This document shows positions 41,248 through 49,378 of a DNA stretch of 64,000 bases, piece by piece. How positions within the stretch are numbered: position 1 is the stretch's first letter; each line of letters begins with the position of its first letter. The notes beneath the pieces were generated by a model that saw only the letters and a list, made by a program, of their open reading frames with translations, did not search any database and was not told where the DNA came from. A program made the translations under genes and the position numbers. The DNA lies in NCBI GenBank assembly GCA_023663285.1, contig JAMPHT010000004.1, positions 1-64,000 of the forward strand, written 5' to 3'. Source of the stretch: Bacillota bacterium. Its GTDB lineage: Bacteria; Bacillota; Clostridia; Lachnospirales; Lachnospiraceae.

Positions 41248-42053
41248 AGCACCGTAGTCCCCAGCACCGGATGTCTGTAATTCGGCGCCAGGGAGCTTAG
41301 GGGCTTTAAGACAAATTCCCTGTTCTGCATATCCGGATGAGGTATCACCAGATCATCGCTTTCATACACCAGCTTATCATAAAATAAAATATCCAGATCC
41401 AGGGTCCTGGGGCCCCAGCGCACCGTCCGTTCCCTTCCCGCACTGTTCTCTATCTCGTGAAGAGCCTTAAGCAGCTCTTCCGGTCCCAGCAATGTGTCTA
41501 TTTCAATGACTCCGTTCAGGAAATCATCCTGCTCCACACCGCCGTATGGCTTCGTCTCTATGATCTCCGATACTCTGACCGACTTTATCCGGGGATCGGC
41601 TTTCAAAGCCTCGATCCCGTTTTCGATCAGCTTCCGCCTGTCCCCCATGTTGGAACCCACAGACAGATAGGCTTTATGCCAGCCTCTGTGTATCCTTACG
41701 GAAACAGAATGAAAGGAAAGGGGAATGGGGGCCTCCGGTTTATAGACCTCCAAATCCAGAGCAGATATCAAATCATACTTTAATAATATTTCTTCCGCCA
41801 GCCTTTCCGCCACTGCCTCCAAAGTATGACAGGTGTTCTTTTTCATCCATTTCTCTATAAAAAGACTGACGTCCCCATAATCCGTGGAATATTCTATGCT
41901 GTCCTCCACTCCCGCCCTGCGGGTATCCGTATAGAGCACCGCGCTTACCAGAAACAGCTGGCCTCCCTTTCTCTCCTCCGGATACACGCCGTGATAAGCA
42001 TATATCTCCAGCTTTTCGATCCTGATCTCATCTCCTGCCCATTCTCTGTACAT
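41205..42053 (-). CDS. Bifunctional dihydroneopterin aldolase / HPPK (FolB-FolK fusion)
   Basis: Two consecutive folate enzymes in 282 residues. Residues 1-120 are dihydroneopterin aldolase (IRIEKLEIYAYHGVYPEERKGG, TLEAVAERLAEEIL). Residues 125-282 are hydroxymethyldihydropterin pyrophosphokinase (AYLSVGSNMGDRRKLIENGI, VRWGPRTLDLDILFYD, IPHPDMQNREFVLKPL). Fused FolB-FolK is common in Firmicutes. Its ATG overlaps the folP stop as TGATG. It is the last gene of the folate operon, and its 3' end overlaps the convergent Gx gene by 43 bases. No terminator is visible there. Confidence 0.95.
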   Translation of the reverse strand: MYREWAGDEIRIEKLEIYAYHGVYPEERKGGQLFLVSAVLYTDTRRAGVEDSIEYSTDYGDVSLFIEKWMKKNTCHTLEAVAERLAEEILLKYDLISALDLEVYKPEAPIPLSFHSVSVRIHRGWHKAYLSVGSNMGDRRKLIENGIEALKADPRIKSVRVSEIIETKPYGGVEQDDFLNGVIEIDTLLGPEELLKALHEIENSAGRERTVRWGPRTLDLDILFYDKLVYESDDLVIPHPDMQNREFVLKPLSSLAPNYRHPVLGTTVLQELAELEESVRLK

Positions 42054-42868
42054 CAGTCCTTTCCTCCCTTCAGTATGGCCTCCGTCATTCTGACGGCGCG
42101 CACATTGGCCTGTACGTCATGCACCCGCACAAACATACAGCCCTTCAAGACGCCGATCACGGTAGTTGCCAGCGTACCCTCCAGCCTCTGGTCCGCAGGC
42201 AGGTCCAGCGTCAGTCCGATCACGGATTTGCGGCTGCACCCTAACAACAGGGGACAGCCGAACACCTTCAGCTCCTCCAGACAGTTTATCACCTCCAGAT
42301 TCTGCTCATAGGATTTCGCAAAGCCCACCCCCGGATCCAGAATGATCCTGTCCTCCGCAATGCCTGCCTGCTCCGCCAGGTGAAGCGTCTCCGCCAGGTC
42401 CGCCGCCACATCCTGCATAAAATCACTGTAATCAGTATCCTTCCGGTTATGCATCAGACAGCAGGGCAATGCGCCTTTTGCGATAACACTTGCTATTCTT
42501 TCATCCCCCTTCAGGCCCCATATATCGTTGATCAGGTCAGCCCCTGCCTCAATGCCCGCCAGCGCCACCCCTGCCTTACAGGTATCCAGAGACACGGGTA
42601 TGTCAAAACGCGCCTTCACTGCCTCGATCACAGGCGCTGTCCTGGCGATCTCCTCTTCCTCCGGTAAAGGTGTGTATCCCGGTCTTGTGGACTCGCCGCC
42701 AATGTCGATAATGTCCGCTCCCTGCTGAAGCATTTCCTCCACATGACCCAGGGCGCTGTCCCTGTCCATCCACTTTCCCCCGTCGGAAAAGGAATCCGGC
42801 GTCACGTTCAAGATGCCCATCACATATGTTTTTCCCTGAGACTGAAATTCTCTGTTCCCTATTTTCAT
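42053..42868 (-). CDS. folP: Dihydropteroate synthase
   Basis: DHPS joins hydroxymethyldihydropterin pyrophosphate to p-aminobenzoate and is the sulfonamide target. The 271-residue TIM barrel contains YVMGILNVTPDSFSDGGKW (pyrophosphate loop), GADIIDIGGESTRPGYTPL, PVSLDTCKAGVALAGIEAGADLIND, ILDPGVGFAKSYEQNLE and LLGCSRKSVI. The pterin and pABA loops look unaltered. GGCGGAGA precedes the ATG. The HD-domain gene ends 14 bases upstream and folBK overlaps downstream. Confidence 0.97.
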   Translation of the reverse strand: MKIGNREFQSQGKTYVMGILNVTPDSFSDGGKWMDRDSALGHVEEMLQQGADIIDIGGESTRPGYTPLPEEEEIARTAPVIEAVKARFDIPVSLDTCKAGVALAGIEAGADLINDIWGLKGDERIASVIAKGALPCCLMHNRKDTDYSDFMQDVAADLAETLHLAEQAGIAEDRIILDPGVGFAKSYEQNLEVINCLEELKVFGCPLLLGCSRKSVIGLTLDLPADQRLEGTLATTVIGVLKGCMFVRVHDVQANVRAVRMTEAILKGGKD

Positions 42869-42882
42869 GCCGGTCTCCGCCC

Positions 42883-43365
42883 TCAGTAAACGATCTCTGT
42901 ATTCTTTCTGCCTTCCTTCCAGTTACAGTCCCTCTCCGCCTTACAGGCAAAGCAGGGACGGCTTGCCTTGTCAGCCCGGTACAGCAGCCCCCGCAAATTT
43001 TTCTCCGGAATCACCTCACTGTTTCTGTGCTGCAGGATCGCGTCAATAATAACAGCTGCTTCATTTTCATCGAACCCGCAGTCCCTTAAGATCTTTGGTG
43101 CAATGAGAGCGCTTGCCTGCTCATGAGGGATCCCCTCCTCATACTGTCTGTGCTTTCCGATATCGTGCAGCAGCGCCGCCCCGTAGATCAAAGCTTTCGG
43201 AATCCCCAGCTCTTCCTCAAGATCCATGATCCTTGCGATCCTCGCCACGTCCAGAAAATGCGCCATGTCATGACGGCAGAAGCGTCGGTCTGCTTCTGCC
43301 GTCCTATTCTTTTCCAGATTTTCAATAAATAAAGGATGATTTAATATATTATTTACCCTGTTCAT
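42883..43365 (-). CDS. HD-domain phosphohydrolase in the folate operon
   Basis: A 160-residue HD protein with [42 protein letters not shown] and [12 protein letters not shown], supplying the His/Asp metal ligands. A cysteine set near the end ([10 protein letters not shown]) might bind zinc. It starts inside folE (17-base overlap) and ends 14 bases before folP, so it is cotranscribed. By position it could dephosphorylate dihydroneopterin triphosphate, the step between FolE and FolB that lacks an obvious enzyme here. That is inference, and a stand-alone nucleotidase role is equally possible. Confidence 0.85.
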   Translation of the reverse strand: MNRVNNILNHPLFIENLEKNRTAEADRRFCRHDMAHFLDVARIARIMDLEEELGIPKALIYGAALLHDIGKHRQYEEGIPHEQASALIAPKILRDCGFDENEAAVIIDAILQHRNSEVIPEKNLRGLLYRADKASRPCFACKAERDCNWKEGRKNTEIVY

Positions 43366-43939
43366 CTGCACTGCATCCCTTTTCCAGCCGCAGCATCTGA
43401 AAGAAACGGTTCTGCAGCTCCGTATTATTTTCAAACACACCTCTGACCGCAATACTCACAGTCTTACTGCCCGGCTTCTTCACGCCCCGCATGGTCATGC
43501 ACATATGCTCCGCCTCCAGCACCACCATAGCCCCTTTGGGCTTAAGGTGTTCCATCAGCGCATCAGCGATCTGCCCCGTCATCCTCTCCTGTATCTGAAG
43601 CCTTTTTGCATACACCTCCACCGTTCTGGCAAGCTTGCTCAAGCCCACCACCTTCCCGTCCGGAATATAGGCCACGTGAGCCCTGCCGAAAAAGGGCATC
43701 ATATGATGCTCGCACATGGAGTAGAATACAATGTCCTTCTCCAGAACCATCTCCCCGCCGTCAACGGTAAACACTCTTGACAGGGGGATCGCCGCATCCT
43801 CCTCCATGCCGGCGAAGATCTCCGTATACATTCTCGCGATCCTGTCAGGGGTCTGAGCAAGCCCCTCCCTGCCGGTATCCTCTCCGATCCCCTCCAGCAG
43901 AAGCCTGACTGCCTCCCGTATCTTATCCTGATCTACCAT
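43349..43939 (-). CDS. folE: GTP cyclohydrolase I
   Basis: FolE converts GTP to 7,8-dihydroneopterin triphosphate, the first step of folate synthesis. The 196-residue protein carries zinc and catalytic motifs: [21 protein letters not shown] (Cys-His-His), [51 protein letters not shown] (second cysteine). The start is ATG 43939 with GAGG nine bases ahead; upstream codons reach 43969 and would overlap folC. It is the second gene of the operon and overlaps the HD gene. Confidence 0.97.
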   Translation of the reverse strand: MVDQDKIREAVRLLLEGIGEDTGREGLAQTPDRIARMYTEIFAGMEEDAAIPLSRVFTVDGGEMVLEKDIVFYSMCEHHMMPFFGRAHVAYIPDGKVVGLSKLARTVEVYAKRLQIQERMTGQIADALMEHLKPKGAMVVLEAEHMCMTMRGVKKPGSKTVSIAVRGVFENNTELQNRFFQMLRLEKGCSADEQGK

Positions 43940-43965
43940 ATGCCTAACCTCGATTCTGCTGCCAC

Positions 43966-45243
43966 TCACTCTGTAATCTTTATCAGCCGCCCTGCAAAGG
44001 ACAGCGTGCCGAAGGCGACGATCACGTCCTCTTTGCCTGCAAGCAGCCGCGCCATTTCCACCGCTTCCTCCAGACTGTCCACCGCCGTCACGCCGGGATG
44101 GACCTTTGCGATCTCCTGTGCCAGCTCATATGCCGGCAGGGCTCTGGAATCATCCGGGGGGGTGACGGTAATGATCTGATCCGCCAGCCTGTGGGTCAGC
44201 CCCACCATTTTCTCATATTCCTTGTCCTTCAACACTCCCATTATATAGATGATCCGCTTATTTGTAAAATAAAATTCCACCGATTCCGCAAGTCTTTTCG
44301 CCCCGTCCTCATTATGGGCGCCATCCACCACGAACCAGGGCTTCTTTCCCACAATGGTAAACCTCCCCGGCCATGCCGTCTGCCGCAGCCCCTGACGCAG
44401 CTTCTCTTCCCTCACCGGAAAGCCCTTCCCGCTCAAAAGCCGCAGCGCCTCCACCGCCAGCGCCGCGTTTTCAACCTGATATTTCCCCGCCAGTAAGATC
44501 TCCAGCCCCGAAAAGCCGCCATAACTGAAGCGCTGCTTCTCCAGTCCGTACTTCACAGCGGTGATCCGGGCGTGCTCCATCACCGTAAGGGGACAATTCA
44601 GCTCCGCCGCCCTGTCCGCTATTACCTTCTCCGCCGTCTCCTGCTGCTTAGCGCTCACCGCCGGGACGCCGGGCTTCAATATCCCCGCCTTTTGCGCCGC
44701 GATCTCCTCCGGGGTATTCCCCAGAAACCTCATATGATCCACGCTGACAGAAGTGATCACCGCAAGAACTGTGGTCTCTATGACGTTCGTAGCGTCCAAC
44801 AGTCCTCCCATGCCACATTCCAGCACCACAATATCACAGGCCTTTTCCTTCCAGTAGAGAAAGCCCAAAGCCGTCTCCACCTCAAAGGCTGTGGGCTGAG
44901 CTTTTCCCTCCGCCCTCATCTCCTCACAGGCCTGCTTCACCTGCTCCATCAGCCGTCCCAGGGCTTCTCTGGTAATGGATCTTCCGTTTACCTGTATCCG
45001 CTCCCTGTAATCAAAAATAACAGGTGATATGTATCTTCCCACCCGATAGCCGCCGCATTTTAAAACCTCTGCGATATAAGCGGATACGGAGCCCTTCCCG
45101 TTGGTGCCCGCTATGTGGACGAAGCGCAAAGCGTCCTGGGGATCTCCCAGCCTTCTGCAAAGCTCCCGGATGCTGTCTAAGCCGGGCACAACGCCCCGCC
45201 CGCTTATGCTTTCAATGTATTCCATCGCTTCCCGCTCTTTCAT
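43966..45243 (-). CDS. folC: Bifunctional folylpolyglutamate / dihydrofolate synthase
   Basis: FolC ligates glutamate to dihydropteroate and adds further glutamates to folates. The 425-residue Mur-ligase-fold enzyme has [21 protein letters not shown] (P-loop), [45 protein letters not shown] and [17 protein letters not shown]. It is the first gene of the folate operon, with GGGAGG before the ATG at 45243. A promoter lies at 45281-45309. The frame can extend to 45309, but the upstream part would cross the promoter. Order folC-folE-HD-folP-folBK. Confidence 0.96.
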   Translation of the reverse strand: MKEREAMEYIESISGRGVVPGLDSIRELCRRLGDPQDALRFVHIAGTNGKGSVSAYIAEVLKCGGYRVGRYISPVIFDYRERIQVNGRSITREALGRLMEQVKQACEEMRAEGKAQPTAFEVETALGFLYWKEKACDIVVLECGMGGLLDATNVIETTVLAVITSVSVDHMRFLGNTPEEIAAQKAGILKPGVPAVSAKQQETAEKVIADRAAELNCPLTVMEHARITAVKYGLEKQRFSYGGFSGLEILLAGKYQVENAALAVEALRLLSGKGFPVREEKLRQGLRQTAWPGRFTIVGKKPWFVVDGAHNEDGAKRLAESVEFYFTNKRIIYIMGVLKDKEYEKMVGLTHRLADQIITVTPPDDSRALPAYELAQEIAKVHPGVTAVDSLEEAVEMARLLAGKEDVIVAFGTLSFAGRLIKITE

Positions 45244-45280
45244 CCGATGCCTCCCGCAAGATGTCCCGCAAAACGAATCT

Positions 45281-45309
45281 ATTGTATAAAGGATTCCCAA
45301 ACTGCGCAA
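45281..45309 (-). promoter_or_regulatory. Folate operon promoter (TTGCGC-17-TACAAT)
   Basis: On the minus strand TTGCGC and TACAAT are 17 bases apart, giving a short leader of about 30 bases with no riboswitch. Confidence 0.5.
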
Positions 45310-45347
45310 AATGAATCATGCTACCAAAAGAAAGAAAGGCTGACATC

Positions 45348-45830
45348 ATGAAGCAAAACGCTATGACCTTTGCCAAAAATTTTCTCAAATGCGGGCTCAC
45401 CGGATGGTGCATGGAAATCCTCTTCACCGCCCTTGGCTCTCTCCGCAGCCGGGACCTTACCTTAAAGGGCGTGACCTCTGTCTGGATGTTCCCCATTTAC
45501 GGCTGCGCTGCAGTCATCGCGCCCGTAAGCCGCCTTCTGCGGAACAGATCCGTCTGGTTCCGGGGGCTTGCCTATATGAGCATCATCTTCTCCGCCGAAT
45601 ATCTCACGGGGAGCCTGCTTTCTAAGCGCAAGCTCTGTCCCTGGAATTACGGCAGAAGCAGATGGCATATCAACCGACTCATCCGCCTGGACTACGCCCC
45701 CTGCTGGTTCGTGGCAGGACTGCTGTTTGAGCGTCTGCTGGATCCTCCCGCAGGTGAACCTAAATCAAAGACCCCGCTGCAAGCAACGGGGTATCAAGCT
45801 TGCAACGCTGCAGCGCAGCGGGGTATTTGA
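45348..45830 (+). CDS. CmpB-family putative ABC transporter permease-like protein with repeat-encoded tail
   Basis: A 160-residue membrane protein of the family labelled putative ABC transporter permease (CmpB). Segments CGLTGWCMEILFTALGS, GVTSVWMFPIYGCAAVIAPV, LAYMSIIFSAEYLTGSLLS and CPWNYGRSRWHINRLIRLDYAP are shared with the 327-residue paralogue at 53614. After FERLLDPPAGEPK the last 20 or so residues (TPLQATGYQACNAAAQRGI) are encoded by a dispersed hairpin repeat, so the tail is a late addition. AAAGGC precedes the ATG at 45348. Function is unknown. Confidence 0.78.
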   Translation: MKQNAMTFAKNFLKCGLTGWCMEILFTALGSLRSRDLTLKGVTSVWMFPIYGCAAVIAPVSRLLRNRSVWFRGLAYMSIIFSAEYLTGSLLSKRKLCPWNYGRSRWHINRLIRLDYAPCWFVAGLLFERLLDPPAGEPKSKTPLQATGYQACNAAAQRGI

Positions 45831-45890
45831 CCCTCGCGGCATTCGTCAAATGCTCGTGCAAGCACGGCACTTGACTCATTGCTCGCGGGA
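45771..45890. repeat. Multi-hairpin intergenic repeat element (~120 bp)
   Basis: It contains a 10-bp long-range stem (ACCCCGCTGC at 45771-45780 with GCAGCGGGGT at 45815-45824), a TTTGAC/GTCAAA stem (45826-45850) and CGTGC-AA-GCACG (45855-45866). From memory, similar elements recur between genes in Lachnospiraceae. It overlaps the 3' end of the CmpB-like gene and ends just before the PH-domain gene stop. Confidence 0.65.
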
Positions 45891-45895
45891 ATGAA

Positions 45896-46285
45896 TCAGC
45901 CTTCCATATCATCCACATCCTGCATATCGCCTGTGCCGATATCCAGCATATTCATGGTGCGGCGCTTTCTTCTCGCCATCTCCGACTGCTCCAGTATAAA
46001 TTCCTTCACGGCCTTGGAATGCTTGATATGCTTTAAAATAAGCTGGGCATGGGTGGTATCCCCGGTAAAGCAGATGACCGTACCCAGGCCAAACATCTTT
46101 TCAGCCAGGCTTGCGCTGTGCTGAACGTCCTGCACCTTGTACATATAGCAGTCGTTCTCTACCGTTTTCAGCAGTCCCTCGTCAATGGTTATGATTTCCT
46201 CCTTGATCGTGTACTTTGTAAAGGTAAAGGGCAATCCGAAAAATAACCACCGTTTTCTTTCAACAAATTCCATCCTTCCCGCCAT
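45896..46285 (-). CDS. Bacterial PH-domain-like protein
   Basis: A 129-residue soluble protein. Residues 5-90 have the strand pattern of bacterial PH (YdbS-type) domains: RWLFFGLPFTFTKYTIKEEIITIDEGLLKTVENDCYMYKVQDVQHSASLAEKMFGLGTVICFTG. A basic helix and an acidic tail (MLDIGTGDMQDVDDMEG) follow. Unlike most such proteins it has no membrane helices. A promoter at 46309-46337 gives it its own transcript, divergent from the nitroreductase. The start could be the second Met (residue 5), since both lie near AGGAAAGG. Function is unknown. Confidence 0.75.
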   Translation of the reverse strand: MAGRMEFVERKRWLFFGLPFTFTKYTIKEEIITIDEGLLKTVENDCYMYKVQDVQHSASLAEKMFGLGTVICFTGDTTHAQLILKHIKHSKAVKEFILEQSEMARRKRRTMNMLDIGTGDMQDVDDMEG

Positions 46286-46308
46286 CCTTTCCTGTAACCT
46301 TTTGTTTT

Positions 46309-46337
46309 ATTATAGTGCATATGCTCCAAGGATGCAA
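46309..46337 (-). promoter_or_regulatory. Promoter of the PH-domain gene (TTGCAT-17-TATAAT)
   Basis: TTGCAT and a perfect TATAAT with a 17-base spacer on the minus strand, about 25 bases ahead of the start. Confidence 0.65.
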
Positions 46338-46369
46338 AACCTTTTTCCTTAAAATTATCGCTTCTCCTA

Positions 46370-46398
46370 TTGAAACTAAAGTCCCGCCGTGTTATCAT
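46370..46398 (+). promoter_or_regulatory. Promoter of the nitroreductase gene (TTGAAA-17-TATCAT)
   Basis: TTGAAA and TATCAT with a 17-base spacer on the plus strand; the leader of about 55 bases carries an ATTTTGCTC ... CAAAT dyad like the one upstream of the ABC-F gene. Confidence 0.6.
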
Positions 46399-46456
46399 TA
46401 AGAAGCATACAAAGACACATTTTGCTCACGAGAATCAAATATATGGAGGTTATGAT

Positions 46457-46996
46457 ATGACAGCTAACGAGTGCATCACCGGGCGCAGAAGCATCCGTCG
46501 TTTTACCGAACAGCCGGTATCCCATGAACTGCTTCAGAAGATCGTGGAGACAGCATCTTTCGCTCCCAGCTGGAAGAACACACAGATCACCCGCTATATT
46601 GCCGTGGAAGACGAAAAAAAGGCGGCTCTTGCAAAATGTACTTCCCTGTACCCCGGCAACGGCGCTATTATGGAGCAGGCTCCCATGGTGATCGCAGTTA
46701 CCGCAGTCAAGGGGCGCAGCGGTTATGAAAGGGACGGTTCCTTCTCCACCCCCAAGGGAGCAGGCTGGCAGATGTATGACGCAGGCGTTGCCAGCGAAGC
46801 CTTCTGCCTGGCAGCTTACGAGCAGGGTCTGGGGACTGTCATTATGGGGCTGTTTGATGAGGCGGATGCGGCAAAGGTTCTCGATCTTCCCGATGACAGA
46901 GAGCTGGTGGCTCTTATTCCCATCGGTTATCCCGCTGAAGCTCCCGCCGCTCCCCGGCGCAAGACCGTGGAAGAGCTATTGTCATTCCAGTCGTAA
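46457..46996 (+). CDS. Nitroreductase family protein
   Basis: A 179-residue FMN-dependent oxidoreductase, probably NAD(P)H-linked. Motifs are NECITGRRSIRRFTEQPV (FMN phosphate contact), ETASFAPSWKNTQITRYIAV, YDAGVASEAFCLAAYEQGLGTVIMG and ALIPIGYPAEAP. It belongs to the short nitroreductase subgroup, with substrates likely quinones or nitro compounds; the physiological one is unknown. GGAGG seven bases before the ATG at 46457 sets the start and excludes an upstream extension. It ends in a strong terminator before pyrB. Confidence 0.92.
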   Translation: MTANECITGRRSIRRFTEQPVSHELLQKIVETASFAPSWKNTQITRYIAVEDEKKAALAKCTSLYPGNGAIMEQAPMVIAVTAVKGRSGYERDGSFSTPKGAGWQMYDAGVASEAFCLAAYEQGLGTVIMGLFDEADAAKVLDLPDDRELVALIPIGYPAEAPAAPRRKTVEELLSFQS

Positions 46997-47002
46997 ATAC
47001 AG

Positions 47003-47033
47003 GAGTCGAAGAGTTTTCTCTTCGGCTCTTTTT
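47003..47033 (+). terminator. Terminator after the nitroreductase gene
   Basis: An 11-bp stem (GAGTCGAAGAG / CTCTTCGGCTC, one G-U pair) with a TTTT loop, followed by TTTTT. It lies six bases after the nitroreductase stop and 53 bases before pyrB, so it could also limit read-through into pyrBI. Confidence 0.85.
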
Positions 47034-47086
47034 GCGGGAACTATCAGCTGTAATGAATATTTTCACAGAAAGGAACGGTTATTTGT

Positions 47087-47998
47087 ATGAGACATCTGAT
47101 GAGCCCCTTAGACTTCACCACAAAAGAGCTGGACAGGCTTTTCGACCTGGCCAATGACATCGAACATGATCCTGCAAAATATGCCCATGCCTGTGACGGC
47201 AAAATCCTTGCCACCTGCTTCTACGAGCCCAGCACCAGGACGCGCTTAAGCTTTGAGTCCGCCATGATCCGGCTGGGGGGGCGGGTCCTTGGCTTCTCCG
47301 ACGCGGCCTCTTCCTCTGCGGCAAAGGGTGAGAGCGTGTCCGACACCATCCGCATCATTTCCTGCTATGCGGACATCTGCGCCATGCGCCACCCAAAGGA
47401 GGGTGCTCCCATGGTGGCAAGCGAGCGGTCCGGGATCCCCGTCATCAACGCCGGGGACGGCGGGCATCATCACCCCACCCAGACCCTGACGGATCTGCTG
47501 ACTATCCGCAGTCTGAAAGGTTCCTTAGGGGGCTTCACCATCGGTCTGTGCGGCGACCTGAAATTCGGCAGGACCGTCCACTCCCTTATCAACGCTCTGG
47601 TGCGCTATGAGAACATACGCTTCCTCTTCATTTCCCCGGAAGAACTGCGGTGCCCGGATTATATCACCGAGATGCTGAAGGAAAAAGGCGTCCCTTACAG
47701 CGAGGTCATCCGCCTGGAGGATGTGATGCCTGAGCTTGATCTGCTTTACATGACCAGAGTGCAGAAGGAGCGGTTCTTTAATGAAGAGGACTATATCCGC
47801 TTAAAGGATTTCTATATTCTGGATACCCCCAAGATGGAGCTGGCAAAAGAGGATATGCTGGTGCTCCACCCCCTCCCCCGTGTCAATGAGATCTCTGTGG
47901 AGGTGGACGACGACGCAAGAGCCGCTTACTTCCGGCAGGCGCAGTACGGCGTCTATGTCCGTATGGCGCTGATACTTACACTGTTGGAGCTGGCTTGA
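47087..47998 (+). CDS. pyrB: Aspartate carbamoyltransferase catalytic chain
   Basis: PyrB makes carbamoyl-aspartate, the committed step of pyrimidine synthesis. The 303-residue chain has the carbamoyl-phosphate site [21 protein letters not shown], the SSSAAKGES loop, [39 protein letters not shown] and [20 protein letters not shown] precedes the ATG. The regulatory gene pyrI follows after 28 bases. A separate promoter was not clear in the 53 bases after the terminator. Confidence 0.97.
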   Translation: MRHLMSPLDFTTKELDRLFDLANDIEHDPAKYAHACDGKILATCFYEPSTRTRLSFESAMIRLGGRVLGFSDAASSSAAKGESVSDTIRIISCYADICAMRHPKEGAPMVASERSGIPVINAGDGGHHHPTQTLTDLLTIRSLKGSLGGFTIGLCGDLKFGRTVHSLINALVRYENIRFLFISPEELRCPDYITEMLKEKGVPYSEVIRLEDVMPELDLLYMTRVQKERFFNEEDYIRLKDFYILDTPKMELAKEDMLVLHPLPRVNEISVEVDDDARAAYFRQAQYGVYVRMALILTLLELA

Positions 47999-48026
47999 AC
48001 AGGCTTATGCCGAGAAAGGAGACAAT

Positions 48027-48470
48027 ATGCTGAATGTAGGAAAAATCGAAGAGGGCTTTGTGCTGGATCACATCAAGGCCGGAAAAAGCCTGGACATATA
48101 CGAGCACTTGCAGCTGGACAAGCTGGACTGCACCGTGGCCATCATCAAAAACGCCCGCAGCGGCAAGCTTGGCAAGAAGGATATTTTAAAGGTAGAGTGC
48201 GATATCGATATGCTGGATCTGGATGTGCTTGCCTTTATCGACCACACCATCACCGTCAATGTGATCAAAAACGGAAATATCGTGGAAAAGAAGGTGCTTG
48301 CCCTTCCTGCACAGATCAAAAACGTGATCCGATGCCGCAATCCCAGATGTATCACTTCCATCGAGCAGGAGCTGCCCCATATCTTCTACCTGGCGGATGC
48401 GGAAAAGGAGACCTACCGCTGTAAATACTGCGAGGAAAAATATACGGCGATTGCAAAGGCCAGCCGGTGA
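48027..48470 (+). CDS. pyrI: Aspartate carbamoyltransferase regulatory chain
   Basis: PyrI binds CTP or ATP and modulates PyrB allosterically in a dodecameric complex. The 147 residues contain the nucleotide-binding domain (GFVLDHIKAGKSLDIYEHLQL, DILKVECDI) and a C-terminal zinc domain with CRNPRC ... CKYC (four cysteines). Presence of PyrI means CTP feedback control. AAAGGAG precedes the ATG. A GCCGGTG / CACCGGC hairpin (48463-48482) spans its stop but lacks a T tail. The next gene is convergent. Confidence 0.96.
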   Translation: MLNVGKIEEGFVLDHIKAGKSLDIYEHLQLDKLDCTVAIIKNARSGKLGKKDILKVECDIDMLDLDVLAFIDHTITVNVIKNGNIVEKKVLALPAQIKNVIRCRNPRCITSIEQELPHIFYLADAEKETYRCKYCEEKYTAIAKASR

Positions 48471-48499
48471 TACTGCACCGGCAAGCCCCTGCTTACGCT

Positions 48500-49363
48500 T
48501 TATATTTCCGTCAGCTCGTACTCCCTGCTGCCTGCCTTCAGCGCTGCGGCGGCTTCCACCGTATGCACTCCGTTTCTGGACTCGATCCGCTCCAGCAGGT
48601 GAGGCTTCCCCGGATCATCACAGGCATATACAAGGTCAAGGCAGGCCTGATCCAACGCCACCGGATCGGTGGACGCCAGAATGCCTATGTCCGCTATGGC
48701 AGGATCCTCCGCCACGGCACAGCAGTCACAGTCCACGGACATATTCTTCATCACATTGATAAACACGATTTTCTCCCCGAAATAGTCCACCACGGACTTA
48801 GCCGCATCCGCCATGGACTCCAGAAAGGAATCATGGTCAGAGGACCAGATCTTCGCCTCATTGCCTGCGCCGTGGATATACGCCTTCCCATGGGAAGAAG
48901 CGATACCGATGGAAATATTTTTTAACGCTCCGCCAAAGCCCCCCATGGGATGCCCTTTAAAATGAGACAGTACCAGCATGGAGTCATACTTCTTAAGATT
49001 TGCTCCCACATAATTCTTTTTGATCCGTCTGCCCTCCGGGACAGGCAGCTCCATCTCCCCTGCCGCGTCCATGATATCGACCTCTGCTATGCTGCTCCAG
49101 CCGTGAAGCTTCATGGTTGCCCTGTGTGCCTTTGTAGTGTTCCGCTGTCCTTCATAAGCGGTATTACACTCCACGATAGTGCCGTTCACATAGTCAATCA
49201 CAGGCTTCATAAAGTCCGGCCGCAGAAAATTCTGATTCCCCACCTCTCCGGAATGCAGCTTCACCGCCACCCTGCCGGGCAGCTTCACCCCCATGGCATC
49301 ATACATCCTTATCATCGCCTGTGGCGTGATCTCTTTTGTAAACCAGACCCTTGACTTCGCCAT
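48500..49363 (-). CDS. DUF362 domain protein
   Basis: A 287-residue DUF362-family protein. Conserved features are RVAVKLHSGEVGNQNFLRP, SHFKGHPMGGFGGALKNISIG, the cysteine motif SVDCDCCAVAEDPAIADIGIL and STDPVALDQACLDLVY. Some DUF362 proteins carry an added 4Fe-4S ferredoxin part, but this one does not. The biochemical function of this subgroup is not established as far as I know; an iron-sulfur or metal role is suggested by the CDCC cluster. A perfect AAGGAGG precedes the ATG. The upstream neighbour on the same strand is the PD-(D/E)XK gene, 15 bases away, so they may be cotranscribed. Confidence 0.88.
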   Translation of the reverse strand: MAKSRVWFTKEITPQAMIRMYDAMGVKLPGRVAVKLHSGEVGNQNFLRPDFMKPVIDYVNGTIVECNTAYEGQRNTTKAHRATMKLHGWSSIAEVDIMDAAGEMELPVPEGRRIKKNYVGANLKKYDSMLVLSHFKGHPMGGFGGALKNISIGIASSHGKAYIHGAGNEAKIWSSDHDSFLESMADAAKSVVDYFGEKIVFINVMKNMSVDCDCCAVAEDPAIADIGILASTDPVALDQACLDLVYACDDPGKPHLLERIESRNGVHTVEAAAALKAGSREYELTEI

Positions 49364-49378
49364 TTCAACCTCCTTAGC

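Noticed and set aside
45244..45310. Tetrahydrofolate riboswitch ahead of folC
   Set aside because: The leader is about 30 bases, far too short for one.
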